From: Apiotrichum sp. Y4204
Taxonomy: Eukaryota > Basidiomycota > Tremellomycetes > Trichosporonales > Trichosporonaceae
DNA: 64,000 nt
NCBI GenBank assembly: GCA_025531455.1
Contig: JAMYHL010000079.1
Span: 1-64,000 of the forward strand
Reading direction: 5' to 3'
Shown here: one piece after another, positions 20,803-31,952 of the stretch
How positions within the stretch are numbered: position 1 is the stretch's first letter
Layout of the letters: every line of letters starts with the position of its first letter
The notes under the pieces: generated by a model
The model's input: the letters and a program-made list of their open reading frames with translations, nothing else
What the model was told of the DNA's origin: nothing
Database searches by the model: none
Program-made: the position numbers and the translations under genes

Positions 20803-23800
20803 TTAGAGCGAGGCAGCGCCGACGCGCTCGCGGAGACGGGTCAGCCGCTTATCCTCGTACCATCCCGTCCATCCTTCCGTGTTGTTGGGCCCAAACTTGT
20901 GCGTCATGGCCTCGAGAACGCCACGGACAATCTCGGCATCAGAGTTGGTCACCCGTGCGAATGCCAGGAGGGTATGATATGTGGCATTTGGCCCCGGCGC
21001 GCGCGGCGGCACACCCTGTCGTTTGGTCGCGGGCAGATTCATGAATGTGTGGAAGAGGTCCTCGAGGGTGGCGCGCGTCCAGAGAGAAGCTGGGCTGGGG
21101 CCGTAGTTGGACGTGAAATCGCCGGGTTCTCCAGAATTGTCGCCCCACGGGTTGGAAATACCGCCCGTACGCTCTGCTGGAATGTCGCGCCACAGAGGAA
21201 ACGCGGTGGACGCCTCGCCGGCTGGGCCGGCGGGGATGACTCCAAACCTCGCGAATCCTCGGAATAGAGCAATGTACTCTTCCACTCCCGGAACGTGGCC
21301 CGCATCAAGCATATTTCGGAGCGTGGTGAGCCCCGTGATGAGATCACCACGGTGCGAGGACGCGAGCACGAGCATCGCGTATGTTAGCCGTGATGGCTGC
21401 AATCGAGCGAGAATGGGGACGAGAGACTCGGGGACCGCAGCCGACGCAGATGCCGACGTGGCGATATCCCCCTCACTTGCCTGCAGTGCACTGTACAGCC
21501 CCGATACTACATCCCATTTGCCCGCACGCGCAGCTAGCCACATAGTGGCGTTTACCAGGACAACCGCGTCGTCCGGGTTATTACGAGCTACCTTGGGCAG
21601 CCATTGCTCGAGTTCGAGCACGGCGGCGTCAATGCGCATCATCAATCCTTGAACGAGGATACGCGAAAGGTAGGCCCAGCTTGTAATCTCGACGCCTTCA
21701 ACCGTCATCTTGTTCCACCAGTAGTTGACCCTCGAAGGGGTACGGCTAATGGCGGCAAGGTACAGGATGTGGTTTAGGCTTCGAGTGTACTGCTCCCTCC
21801 TGGCTGGGTCAAGGGGAGCAGACCGAAAAAGCGACGTGAAAAGCGCTTCCGACTTGTGGAGATCGCTGGGGCCAATGTGTCGAGTCTGTCGAGACTGGGA
21901 AACAAGTACAGCAAGCTCCAGACCGCGGACACCCTTCTGCCGGTCTCCAGCCACATCGCAGAGAGCATTAACCACTGTTTCGAATCGCTCGTTCGCCTGC
22001 CGCATGCGAACGCGCGAACGTCTGTCGACGGCGTGCATTGCTTGGGCGATGGACCGCAGCTCTGTGGTTGAGAACAGAGGAGATGGATTGGAGAGGTAGA
22101 GCTCTGAGAATGCGGAATAGATGTCTTCGGAGCTGGAGGCTGATGGACGGCTGGCTTGGCTGTGGATTGTTGACAAAATCTCAGAGCGCTGGTGAGGCGA
22201 GATGTGATGCTTAGCCATACGAGACGGCGGGCAAAGCTCAGCATTGGTGGGTTCCTGTGGCGGAATACTGGGGAGATGCTCCCCAAGCCAGTCCGAGGAT
22301 GACGGCGTAACGCGGGCCGAAGTGCTGTATTGTCTCGGCCTAGAGGAGAGAACGTCATAAAAGGCCGACTGGGGAACTTGGATGTTGCCCGCCAAGCTCT
22401 TAAGACGTTTCTTACCCTCCTTCTGCTTGTTCAGGTGCTTGAGCTTACGCTCGTAGTGACCTCCGTAAAGACCTGCAGTAACGTCCTTGCGCATGGCGGA
22501 GAGGGTCTCACGTGCGACGACCTTTGTGCCCACGGAAGCCTGAATCGCAAGCTCAAACAACTGTCGAGGAAGAACGTCCTTCAGCTTCTTTACCCACGCC
22601 TTGCCGATAGTTTGGGCAACACTGCGGTGTACAATCATGGCAAGGGCGTCAACGGGCTTGCCGTTCAACAGCATGTTGAGCTGAGGGTTAGTTTGGCCCC
22701 ATACGTCGACAGCCCACCTTAACGAGTTTGGATTCTTCGTAGCCTGCCTCCTCGTAGTCAAACGAAGCGAAACCCGACGAAGCGCTCTTCAGCTCCGAGA
22801 AAAAGTCTGTGACGATTTCTGATGTCAGAAGCGATGACACCAAGAGGACTCACCAGAAAGAGGGAAAGAGTACCTCAAAATGGTCCGGTCGGTGCCTTCG
22901 AGGAACCTGTACTCCTGCTGAACACCTCGGTACTTGGAGCAGAGGTCCATCATGTCACCAATGTACTCGTTCGGGACGAAAATGGTCGCATTGACTGTGT
23001 GTAAGCCGGCTGTTCGTAGAAAGGACACTCACCCATGGGTTCCTCGACGTGAGCAACGCGAAGTTTGCTGTCGGTGACATCGGGGAACTCTGAGGGGTTG
23101 GAGATATACTCCTCCTTGCCGTTGAGATACACAACCTTATATGGCACCGTAGGAGCGGTGACAATGACATTTGAGGAATACTCGTCCTCCAGGCGCTGGC
23201 GGAAGACGTCCATGTGAAGGGTGCCCAGGAAACCGAGACGGAAGCCTTGCCCAAGAGCGGTCGACGTCTCGCGCTCCACAGAGACACTGCGGTCGTTGAG
23301 GGTCAAGCGATTGATCGACTCTTCGAGCTGCGGGAACTCCCCACCGTCCATGGGGAAAACACCGGCATAGACCATTGCCTTCATAGGCTGGAATCCTGGG
23401 AGAGGCTCGACTGGCTGGTCGACAAGACAGACAGTGTCACCAATATGGGCTGTGAAGTCAGCACAGCTCGGGCCATTGGCACTCACCCTCGTCCGAATTC
23501 TTCATGTTGGTAACGAGATATCCGACCTGACCTTCCTTGAGCTCCGCCACCGGTACTTCATCTGGGTTCTGGATTCCCGCCTCGAGGACCTCGTACTTCT
23601 TGCCAGCCTGGAGAAAGCGGACCTTGTCACCCTTCTTGATGGAACCAGAGATAATGCGAACAAGAGAAACAACGCCGCGGAAACGATCGTAGCTGGAGTT
23701 AGAGAGCTCTGAGGACATTAGGTGTTGCCAGCTCACAAGGTATCAAAGACAAGGGCGCGAAGCTTGTCGTCGCCCTCCCACTTCGGCGGCGGAAGGCCGT

Positions 23801-24679
23801 CAATAATCTGGCGCAGCACCTCATCGACACCAAGACCGCTCTTCGCGGAAATCCTCATGTGGTCCTCTATAGGGAGACCAAGGGACGACTCGATTGCTTG
23901 GGACGTTTCCTCGGGGCTAGCGTGCGGAAGATCCACCTTGTTGATGACAGGTAGAAGTTTGAGGTCCGCCTCGAGCGCGTGATGGAAGACAGAGAGCGTC
24001 TGCGCCTGAATTCCCTGTGTGCAATCGACGAGGAGGAGGCCGCCCTCGCAGGCACCAAGCGACCGTGAGACTTCGTAGCTGAAATCAACGTGACCGGGCG
24101 TGTCGATCAGGTTGATAAGGTACTTTTTGCCGTCGGTGTGTGGGTGGATAATTGATACAGTCTGAGCCTTCACGGTAATACCGCGCTCACGTTCGACCTT
24201 GAGCTTGTCCAAGAATTGAGGCGATGACTCGGGGGGAAGAGTGTTGGTCATCTGCTGGGTTAGTTGTCTACGGACTTCATACCCACCTGGAGAAGACGGT
24301 CCGCCAAGGTGGATTTGCCGTGGTCGATGTGTGCAATAATAGACAGGTTCCTAATCCGCTCTGGAGGAAACTCGTCCATGTCCACTGTCCTCTTGGGCGC
24401 ATTGGCGCGGGACGTCGACGCGAAGCCGCGCGTTGAGATCGGAGTTGGGGAAGGGCAGGCGCTGTGATGGGAGGGAAGTGCGGAGAGCCGAGAGGATTGA
24501 GGGCGCACCGGACCAGCGAGGCGGGGAAGCCTCGCTGCCAGCGCCCCGCTTGGGGATGACCTCGGCACTATCCGGGAAATGACCCGGATCTGCCTCATGA
24601 TGGTGTGCGGCGTGGGTTTGATAGCGAGAAGGCAGTTCCGAAGACGAGATGCGGCCACTTGACCGACTTTTGCAGGCAC
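20803..24679 (-). CDS. GUF1: Mitochondrial LepA-type GTPase GUF1 fused in frame to a PPR-like protein
   Basis: The 5' part is a complete GUF1/LepA (EF4): mitochondrial presequence, G1 [10 protein letters not shown]3 DTPGHVDF, G4 NKVD, then the LepA-specific C-terminal domain ([68 protein letters not shown]). Six or more introns interrupt it. Where LepA proteins normally stop (after [10 protein letters not shown], near 22355), the frame continues for about 480 codons without stop. The added part starts [13 protein letters not shown] and has PPR-like helical pairs ([40 protein letters not shown]). GUF1 aids mitochondrial translation under stress; PPR proteins bind organelle RNA. RGF-AS near the N-terminus and RQY-ST at the junction both fit R-3 type matrix-protease sites, so the product may be cut in two. 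The start may be MPAKV (24679) or MRQIRV (24598). Two overlapping genes remain possible. Confidence 0.85.
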
Positions 24680-24913
24680 ACCTCGGAAATCGCAGAAAAG
24701 CCGGCGAGTGGATCAATCTCCGCAGCCTAATCGAAAACCTAATCGATGGTCTCACATTTGAGCCATTGTAATGCATCTGACAAGGATCTTGTTCGGATGG
24801 ACATTGCGGATGCCAAGACAGACGGTCATGTTGGGCGCTCATGAGCCTGTGATACGTTGACACTTGATATGTTTTTCTTCATGGAAGCAGCAAAACTGCA
24901 GCACGTCTAAAAT

Positions 24914-27900
24914 CTACAAGAGGGGTCTAGAGCCTACCTGCTGTGTCATAGACAACAGCTTCAGTCGTTCCACCAAAGCGACAACTTCACCCGCCTGTCC
25001 GCGCACGACTTCGTCCACATCTGTGTGCGCGACATAGCGCAGAACAGTAGTCGCGCGCTCGAGGGTGGCGGGGCTGAGGCCATATTGCGATGACTGCTTC
25101 CCTTGTGCTGACCGTTTGGTTTGGGGAGTCAGTGGCGCACCCGGGAGGCGCATCTGGAACTCCTCTGACGGGCCCTTTGATGCTTCCTCATTAGCTAACT
25201 CGATGACGGATGCCATGAGGAGGCCGAGGAAGTAGACAGCCGCGCGACGGAGTGCTGGGTGCTTGCTGTCCTGCTTTGTGGGCTCAGAGTCGATGATGCG
25301 CGGCTTCTCCGGTTCAGTCTGTTTATTCTCCTCCTCGGGCTCCTCGTCGTCGATGAGCACCACTTTTGGCTTTGGCTTGAGCTGTGGCTCAGGCTCGGGT
25401 GCGGGTTCCTCGGCGCTTGGTTCCACAGTGGTAACGGACTCCACTTGAATGAGGTCAATTGCAGCACTGGTGAGCTCGTTGCACCATGGAAGCAGGGCGA
25501 GATGGTCTACTTCAGCGCACGTCGAGAGGAGAGACAGCGCTGAGGTGCGCAGAATGGTCGGGAGATTCGTGTTGGGGTATGCCGCCAGGAGTGCGGGCAC
25601 AACAACGTCCGCTGAAAGTCAGTTTACACGCCATTGAGGACTCACCGTTCGCGGCAAACGTCTTTCCAGCACGGCGGATCACCATACCAAGCGCCTCACC
25701 GACACGAAGCGACCTGTCCAGCTTGTCACCGGTGAAGTCCGTGACGGCAGAGTACTCGCGGACAAGAGTGCGGAAGATATCCTTGCCGAGCGCGTCGGCC
25801 ATGGCGGCCAAGCCCTTAACGGCGTTGAGGTAAATGTAGCTGTCCTTGTCGAGGATGCTGTTCATGTAGACGTCCAGGATGGACGGCGTGAGTGCCGGGT
25901 CGTAATCCTTGGAAAGTACGAGGTCGCGGAGGAGCACAAGACCGTGGGCGCGAACAGGGTGAATCTCATCAGCGACCAACTTGAGTGCTCGGCGATACGT
26001 GGCAACGGCTGGTGAAACTTGTCCGTCCTCCTTTGTGAGGGCGGCAGAACGCCGGAGAAGCAGGACAAGAGACGCCTCCCGTGCGAGATTGCGCACCGCT
26101 GATGACGGCGCGCTCGAGAGATCCTCGAGATGGTCGCTGATGGGGTGGAGAATTGCAGCAGAAGCGTGGTTCAGCTTCTCATTTGCTGATGTGAGTTACA
26201 GGTCATTGGATTGATTTACCTTCAAGCGACGCCAGAAGGAGCGAGATAGCCGTCTCCGTCATGCCCATTTTCTGCACTCCCTCCTCTGTTAATTCGGGCA
26301 ACTCCTGCTCGTCCTCATCCATCTCTTCGATCAAGGGTCCCTTTGGATCAGACGGGCCGGAGTCAACCATCTCCACAAGAGGCTTTTTGTCGACAACTTC
26401 GATGAGAGGCTTTTTTTCTTCTGTGGTTGTGGGGCCCTTCTTTTTGGTAATAGCCTGCACTTCGTCGTTCAGTACACCCTCTACAAACGTCAAAACGTGG
26501 GTTGGGTTGCTCAGCAGCTTGTCGCCCAAAGCGTCCATCATCGCGAGCGTGATGCGGAGGAACAGAAGTGCCCTGCAGTAAGCATTGCCCAACCTTTGAA
26601 CTTACGGAACGGGGTCCGCCTCGTCGGCATTGACTCGCACGCGCCACTCGTCAAGAACCTTGAGGAACGTCTCACTCGAGATGTCGTTGCGATCCAGCTC
26701 CTTCAACAGGGCGGCAAGGACGGCGGGGTTGGGGGACAGGTCGAATTGATCAAGGAGAGTCTCCTCATCCGGCATCTGAGTAGTGATATCGACGTCCATC
26801 GGAATGTCATGACTACCGTCAGCGCGTGATCCTACACCCGCACTCACTATCCGTACACAAGCTCAGCCCCGTCTCCCACCTTGCGCCAGAACAACTCCTC
26901 TCCCTGATTGACAGTCGGCCATCCCTTGCCGCCAGTGATTATCTCCCAAAGGCCCTTGACGCCCTCCTCTTTCGAAACGACCTTACCCCAGCCAGTAAGG
27001 AGGAGCTTCACGGCGTCCTTGAGTCCGGCCGTCTCCGCCCGTTTCTCGATTGATTTCTCGCTGAGGGATGATGAAAGACATGCGTGCAGCGCAAACAAGG
27101 GCGGCAGAATTGGGCCGATTAGGAAGTCCACAAACCCAGGAGAAGGCGGGGCATGAATCATCAGTTGAGCCAGCGTGGCTGTTGTTCCCTGCACCGCGTC
27201 TGTCGTTGCGACAACGCCCAGTTGAGGATCGCGAGGGAGCCAGAGCGCGTGAAGCTTTGTCTTCAACCACTCTGCGGCGATCGGTGAGGTTGACCAAAGA
27301 TGGTGCACGACGTACGCCGCGGTGTGAGTGTAGATGATGGGATGAGACGCCGACTCTGGCGCAATAAGATCAAATAGCGTCGTTAACAACTGGGAAATGT
27401 ATACCTGGGCGCGTGAGTGGTGGGCCAGCAGATTTACCTACCTCTGGGGGAACATTCTTTGGGACACGGCAGAGGACACCTGCAATCTGGTCGAGTTTGG
27501 GGCCATCCACAGCCTCCGGCCCAGCCATGTTGCTCGCCTCGCCAAACACATTCTCCATGACAGCCTTGACGCCACCTGGCCGCTGCACCTGCCCGCTCAT
27601 GAGAACTCCGACGGTCGCGTCGACATATCCCGGCCATGGGCGGACCCATCCGCGCGGCTGTTTCTTTCTTCCTTCTTGGATCATCTTCAGCACGGTGCCC
27701 AATGACGCCATAGCATGAGTCGGTGGCAAGGTCTCCATGGCGTGGAGTAACTCGCCGCGGACCGACGCGTACGCGACTGGTGGAGCCGTTGGTGTCCATC
27801 CTACCACCACGGCTGCAATGACTATTGGGGTGAGGTGAGTTGTGACCACGGTTTGGGTGATGGATGTCGGGGGTAGGGGACGAGCATTCGTACTTCCGCT

Positions 27901-28487
27901 TGGCGGGAGTGGGGGCTCAACAAGTTTGATCAAGGCAGACAGAGTGGTTGTCAAGCGGGGGTCAACGGCTGCTCTGCGCGGCAGGCCCGCAACGTATGAA
28001 GAGACGAGGGTAAGGAGGGCAGACGACACAGCGTGCTGCAGCAGCAAACGAACGAGACGCAGATCGGCTGTGCCAAGCAGAACTGAGAATTAGTCTCAAG
28101 AGCTCCATGCCACACCGCGCGTTGTTGCGGCGATGGTGTCCCGTCACATAACGTACATTCCTTCTCATCGAGACCTCCCCGCTGCTCCACAGGCCAAAAC
28201 TCCTTCTCCAGCCACTCCTGCATGGCGACCAACAAGTCCAGGCAGCGGAGTCCGACCGTGAGTACGAGCGCATCACGGCGGTGCCGGCGCTTCGCAGGGT
28301 CCTCCTCGTTGTCTCCAACCTCCTCGAGCTCATCATCCTCCGTCCATCCTGGCCGCTCTCGCCACTGCGGTAACAGTTCCGATGACTGGCGCAGACGCTC
28401 GAGCAGCTCTGGTGGTGAGGAAGGGAGCGGAGCTGGTGGGTCGAGAAGGCGATTTCCGGCTGTGAGGAGCTGTTTCAATGTGGTCAT
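24914..28487 (-). CDS. RTP1: TANGO6/Rtp1 family RNA polymerase II assembly and import factor
   Basis: About seven exons give a HEAT-repeat-like protein of roughly 1,000 residues. The start is taken at MTTLKQLLTAG (28487); an in-frame ATG 20 codons upstream (28547) is possible. Long alpha-helical repeats run throughout. The C-terminal third contains the most recognisable family signature, VRAHGLVLLRDLVLSKDYDP then YMNSILDKDSYIYLNAVKGL, matching the RTP1 C1 domain. A last helical block before the end (LRRAAVYFLGLLMASVIELA, VLRYVAHTDVDEVVRGQAGE) fits the C2 domain. An acidic linker (VLIDDEEPEEENKQTEPEKP) separates them. In yeast Rtp1 binds RNA polymerase II subunits and R2TP components and aids nuclear import; the animal homologue is TANGO6. 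It is co-oriented with GUF1-PPR (234 bases between) and divergent from the gene at 28958. Confidence 0.82.
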
Positions 28488-28957
28488 TTCAGTGTTATCG
28501 GCGATGAGCGAAGGACCGGAAATCGGAGCGAGCCAACAGCATTCCATTCCTCTTTATGATGCTCATGTGGGCAAGCCATTCAAGCCACCGACCCTCGGTA
28601 CCTCGGTGGAGTGGGCCAGATCTCGTTCAATCTCCGGGCCAGTAAGCATGCAGGCGGAATCAGAATTCCCCACACTGGGGAGCAGTTAACGGTCAACGGC
28701 GGTCCGCGGGGCCGGTCCCACCAATTTCGGTGAGACGGCTATGGGATTCCGCACGTAGCCGACGGGCAACTACTCGAACCGCGGCATGCACACGATGATG
28801 AGGTCGTCGGCCACACCACTCACTTTATCAAAGATCAAAGACAAAAGAACTTCTCCACTCTTTCTTAACTATTCACAACTCGTAATCAGTCCTTCTCCCT
28901 CCTCCTTCACTTCCAAGCCACACACACTCGACGCGCCTTACAGCTTCTCCACCCACC
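28488..28957. promoter_or_regulatory. Divergent promoter between RTP1 and tail-anchored protein gene
   Basis: 470 bases between opposed starts. No gene is supported. The last 100 bases before 28958 are C/T-rich (cttctccctcctccttcacttcc), the usual leader signature in this window. Confidence 0.5.
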
Positions 28958-30385
28958 ATGGACCCTTCGGCGAAACGCTCGGCAGGGCCGGACAAGTACG
29001 AGCAGCTCTACAATGCCGCTGTGCAGACCTTTGTTCGCCGCGACCACATCAAGACGCAGGAGACGCTGAACAAGCTCTTGGAGCTGACCCAATGGCTTCC
29101 GCGTGAATCGCCCCTGTGGTATGACTTGACAGCGGAGCGACCCAAGCTTCCCGCCGACTACGGAGGCTTGACAGCCCCAGAGTGGGTGACAAAGACGCTC
29201 AAGCTCGCAATCAGTGCCAACGCGTCCATGTATTCCGACCCGCCCAAGTCCAAGAATGTCCCACCAAGCTTGTCGCACTTCCTGCCTCCCGCGTCTCCCA
29301 CGGCAATGCTCCAGCACATACAAGCTGTGTGTGTGAAGACCTACGGCTCCACCTCGCTCCCGCCTCAAATCATGTCCACGTTCCTCCTCGCTGCGCTCAA
29401 GCTTCGCCCGTCGGACCCCGCTCTGGCATTTGCTCACCAGCTCGCGGAGGAGTGGCTGACCGCGCTGCCTGATGCGTTCATTCTGGCCATTGCGAGCGAA
29501 AACCGCGGTCCCAACAGGAAGCGCGTCGAGGCCGCTCGCGAGGGATACCTAAAGGTCGTGGAGCTTTTCGTCGGCGAGGTTCTCGGTCGCGAGGGCGAGT
29601 GGGAGATGGCCAGGGGTCTACTCGAAGGCGAAATGGTTATGGGCTCGAAGAAGAAGGAGGTGCGTGTCACGCAGGCTTTACCTCGGCGTTTACAACGTGC
29701 GGTGATCATAAGCTGACTCCAGGCTCTCTATCGCCACCTGCGATCTCTCGAGATGAGCCGCCAAGCGTCTCCCACGAGCTCTGGAATCCTTCCATCTCCG
29801 TCGTCGGACTCTAGCTTGAACACATCACCTACACCGAAGGGCAAGAACCGCTCGCGTCTTGATTCCATAGGGTCCAGCTCCTCGGAGGCGACTGCCCGCC
29901 CAATTGCCGGGCAAGGTGCTGACGGACGCATGTCTAGCCGCGCAATGAAAGGCAAGGCCCGTGCTCCTGAGCCTTCTGATGGGGACGACTCGACAGTACA
30001 GCCAGCGCAGAGCGAGTCGACGGTCATTCCGAATAAGATCCATGTTCGGCACCCTCCGGCGTCTCCTGACGCCGGTCCGTCTCGCCCACCTCCCAGCTCC
30101 GCTTTGGCATCATTCCTCCCTCCTGCCCTCGCCTGGCGTCTGGAGGCCCTATGGCGATCGGGCTGGTTTGGCAAGATCCTCCTCCCGATGCCGGTAATCA
30201 TCGTTCTGCTCATCATCGCTCGCCGCCGTCAACGGCTCGGACGCACCGAAACCGTCTCTGTTCGCGAGCGTCTCCGTCGGGCACGCATGGACGGCATCTG
30301 GCCCATGATTGCCTGGTGGCTCAAGTGGTGGGGAGAGAAGGTCGCTGGAGTTTGGAAGCTCGGCACAACGATCACGTACATGTAG
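28958..30385 (+). CDS. Single-pass C-terminally anchored membrane protein, possibly a PEX26-type peroxin
   Basis: Two exons, 28958-29659 and 29723-30385, give about 455 residues. The N-terminal half is alpha-helical and TPR-like (EQLYNAAVQTFVRRDHIKTQ, TLNKLLELTQWLPRESPLWY, AREGYLKVVELFVGEVLGRE). A Ser/Pro/Asp-rich disordered linker follows. Near the C-terminus there is one hydrophobic segment (ILLPMPVIIVLLIIA) flanked by basic residues (RRRQRLGR), followed by a short amphipathic tail with WPMIAWWLKWWGEK. A helical cytosolic domain with one C-terminal anchor is the plan of Pex15/Pex26, the peroxisomal docking factors for Pex1/Pex6, but I see no diagnostic motif, so the peroxin idea is only a suggestion. 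The coding call itself is firm: the splice is canonical (gtgcgt donor, ctgactccag acceptor) and keeps frame. Confidence 0.7.
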
Positions 30386-31952
30386 GCCATTGGGTTTGGG
30401 GTAATGCACTGTAGTAGAAATGGAGAGGCGAGAACGGGGCATCGTATGACAGTACAGTACTCGTGCAGGTTGAAATCGGACCGTCCGCCGAATCAGACAT
30501 ACATCGCGCTGTAGTTCTCATATAACGAACTACATCTGTGCAACTAACACACACACCATTCAAAATTGTACTCGTGGCCAGCTAGCTGCCTTCACGAGAA
30601 TGGTAATTAGCTGTACGCTTCTGTTCTGCCTCTGTTGATGCCACAGTCTTCAGCGCTGCTGCAACCCCTCGACTTTCCAATCTCCGCTGATCCACTGATC
30701 TGCTGATCCGCTGATCCATACCCCCGTGCCCCCGCTGCTCCTGATAATCCTGCTGGTCGTGTGAGCCGATCGAGGCGAGCGCTGGTCAAAAGTGTGGTTG
30801 TGTATATGGGGACCCCGCGATCCATCTTCCCCTGTCGTTCCTGGCCGCCTGATGAGCGTCACAGATCGCAGATCGCAGATGAGATTGCACAGTCAATACT
30901 CGGCAGCTCAAAAGCTCAGCAACAGGGGGCGTGCCACAAGGCTGGCGCGAGTCGGCGTCATTTTATAATTCCGTCACTTCTCACCCCCTGTACCCCGACT
31001 GTGTAGGGTTTTTTTGTGTGCTTACCTAACCCGGTGCCAAACATAGTGGTATAGTGGTCGAGTTGTACAAATTGTATTGCGCATTTGGGTGTAATGCATC
31101 GCATCTCTACCACACCACATCTTGTGTTTTCTAATTGTGTGGTTATTACTACATTGTATCATGTCAGAGTATTGGATTACAGATTATAGTTTGACTGGCG
31201 CGGTAGCTCGGTTGTCGGGCATCTCGCATCCACCGTCATTGATCAACGCTCTGTCTTCCCTCTGTCTTGCTCGGATCCCCCCCCCCCTTCTCTCCCCCAG
31301 GTCTCCTCTCCTCTTCCCCCGCCGGCTTCTGGCCCTCTGCCCCTCTCCCCTTCCACCTGTGCACCAAGACTCTTACCACCACTTCTAGACTGCACGCACA
31401 CCAACCACCCTCATATACAACCCACCCATCACCTCCCAAACGCGGGGACAAGCAAAGCCCATACCACGTCCTATCGCGAGACCGACACGATAGATACTCT
31501 CGCCACTACTCGTCCCGTCTCCCTCTTACTCTCCCTAATTCTACATCACATCTCTCTCGGGAACTGCGCCACGGGAGGCTCGGAACAAAAACCACGCCCG
31601 TGAATACGTCCGGGCGCGTTCAGCGTGGATAAGCGATTGCATCCCAAACACCCAAGTGGGACCAACCTCCGGCCATCGCCATTGTCCTTCCTCTGCAACA
31701 CACACTCCATTCCGACCTTCTCACCTTCCTTTGGTCGTACGACACCCTTCGGTTCACATCTTTCTCTTCCTCGCCGCTTGCTTACCTGTTGCCAGGCAGA
31801 ATCGGGCCGCGCACCCCGCTTTTGTGACGACGCGAACACGACCGGCCAAGCTGATTAGACGCCACGACGACAACATTCTGTTTCGTTCTCTGCAACCCGC
31901 AAGACGTGTCACGCGTCCGGAGCATCAGCAATAGCTCAATTCGCTATCGGAC
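30386..31952. promoter_or_regulatory. Long upstream region and ATG-free leader of the striatin gene
   Basis: 1.57 kb without a gene. Positions 30684-30722 hold a run of CTGATC units (ctgatccactgatctgctgatccgctgatcc). From about 31225 the plus strand is strongly C/T- then C/A-rich. Reading the plus strand, I find no ATG between 31164 and the start codon at 31953, about 790 bases. This is the expected mark of a long 5' leader under selection against upstream start codons. The transcription start probably lies within 31170-31400. Confidence 0.55.
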
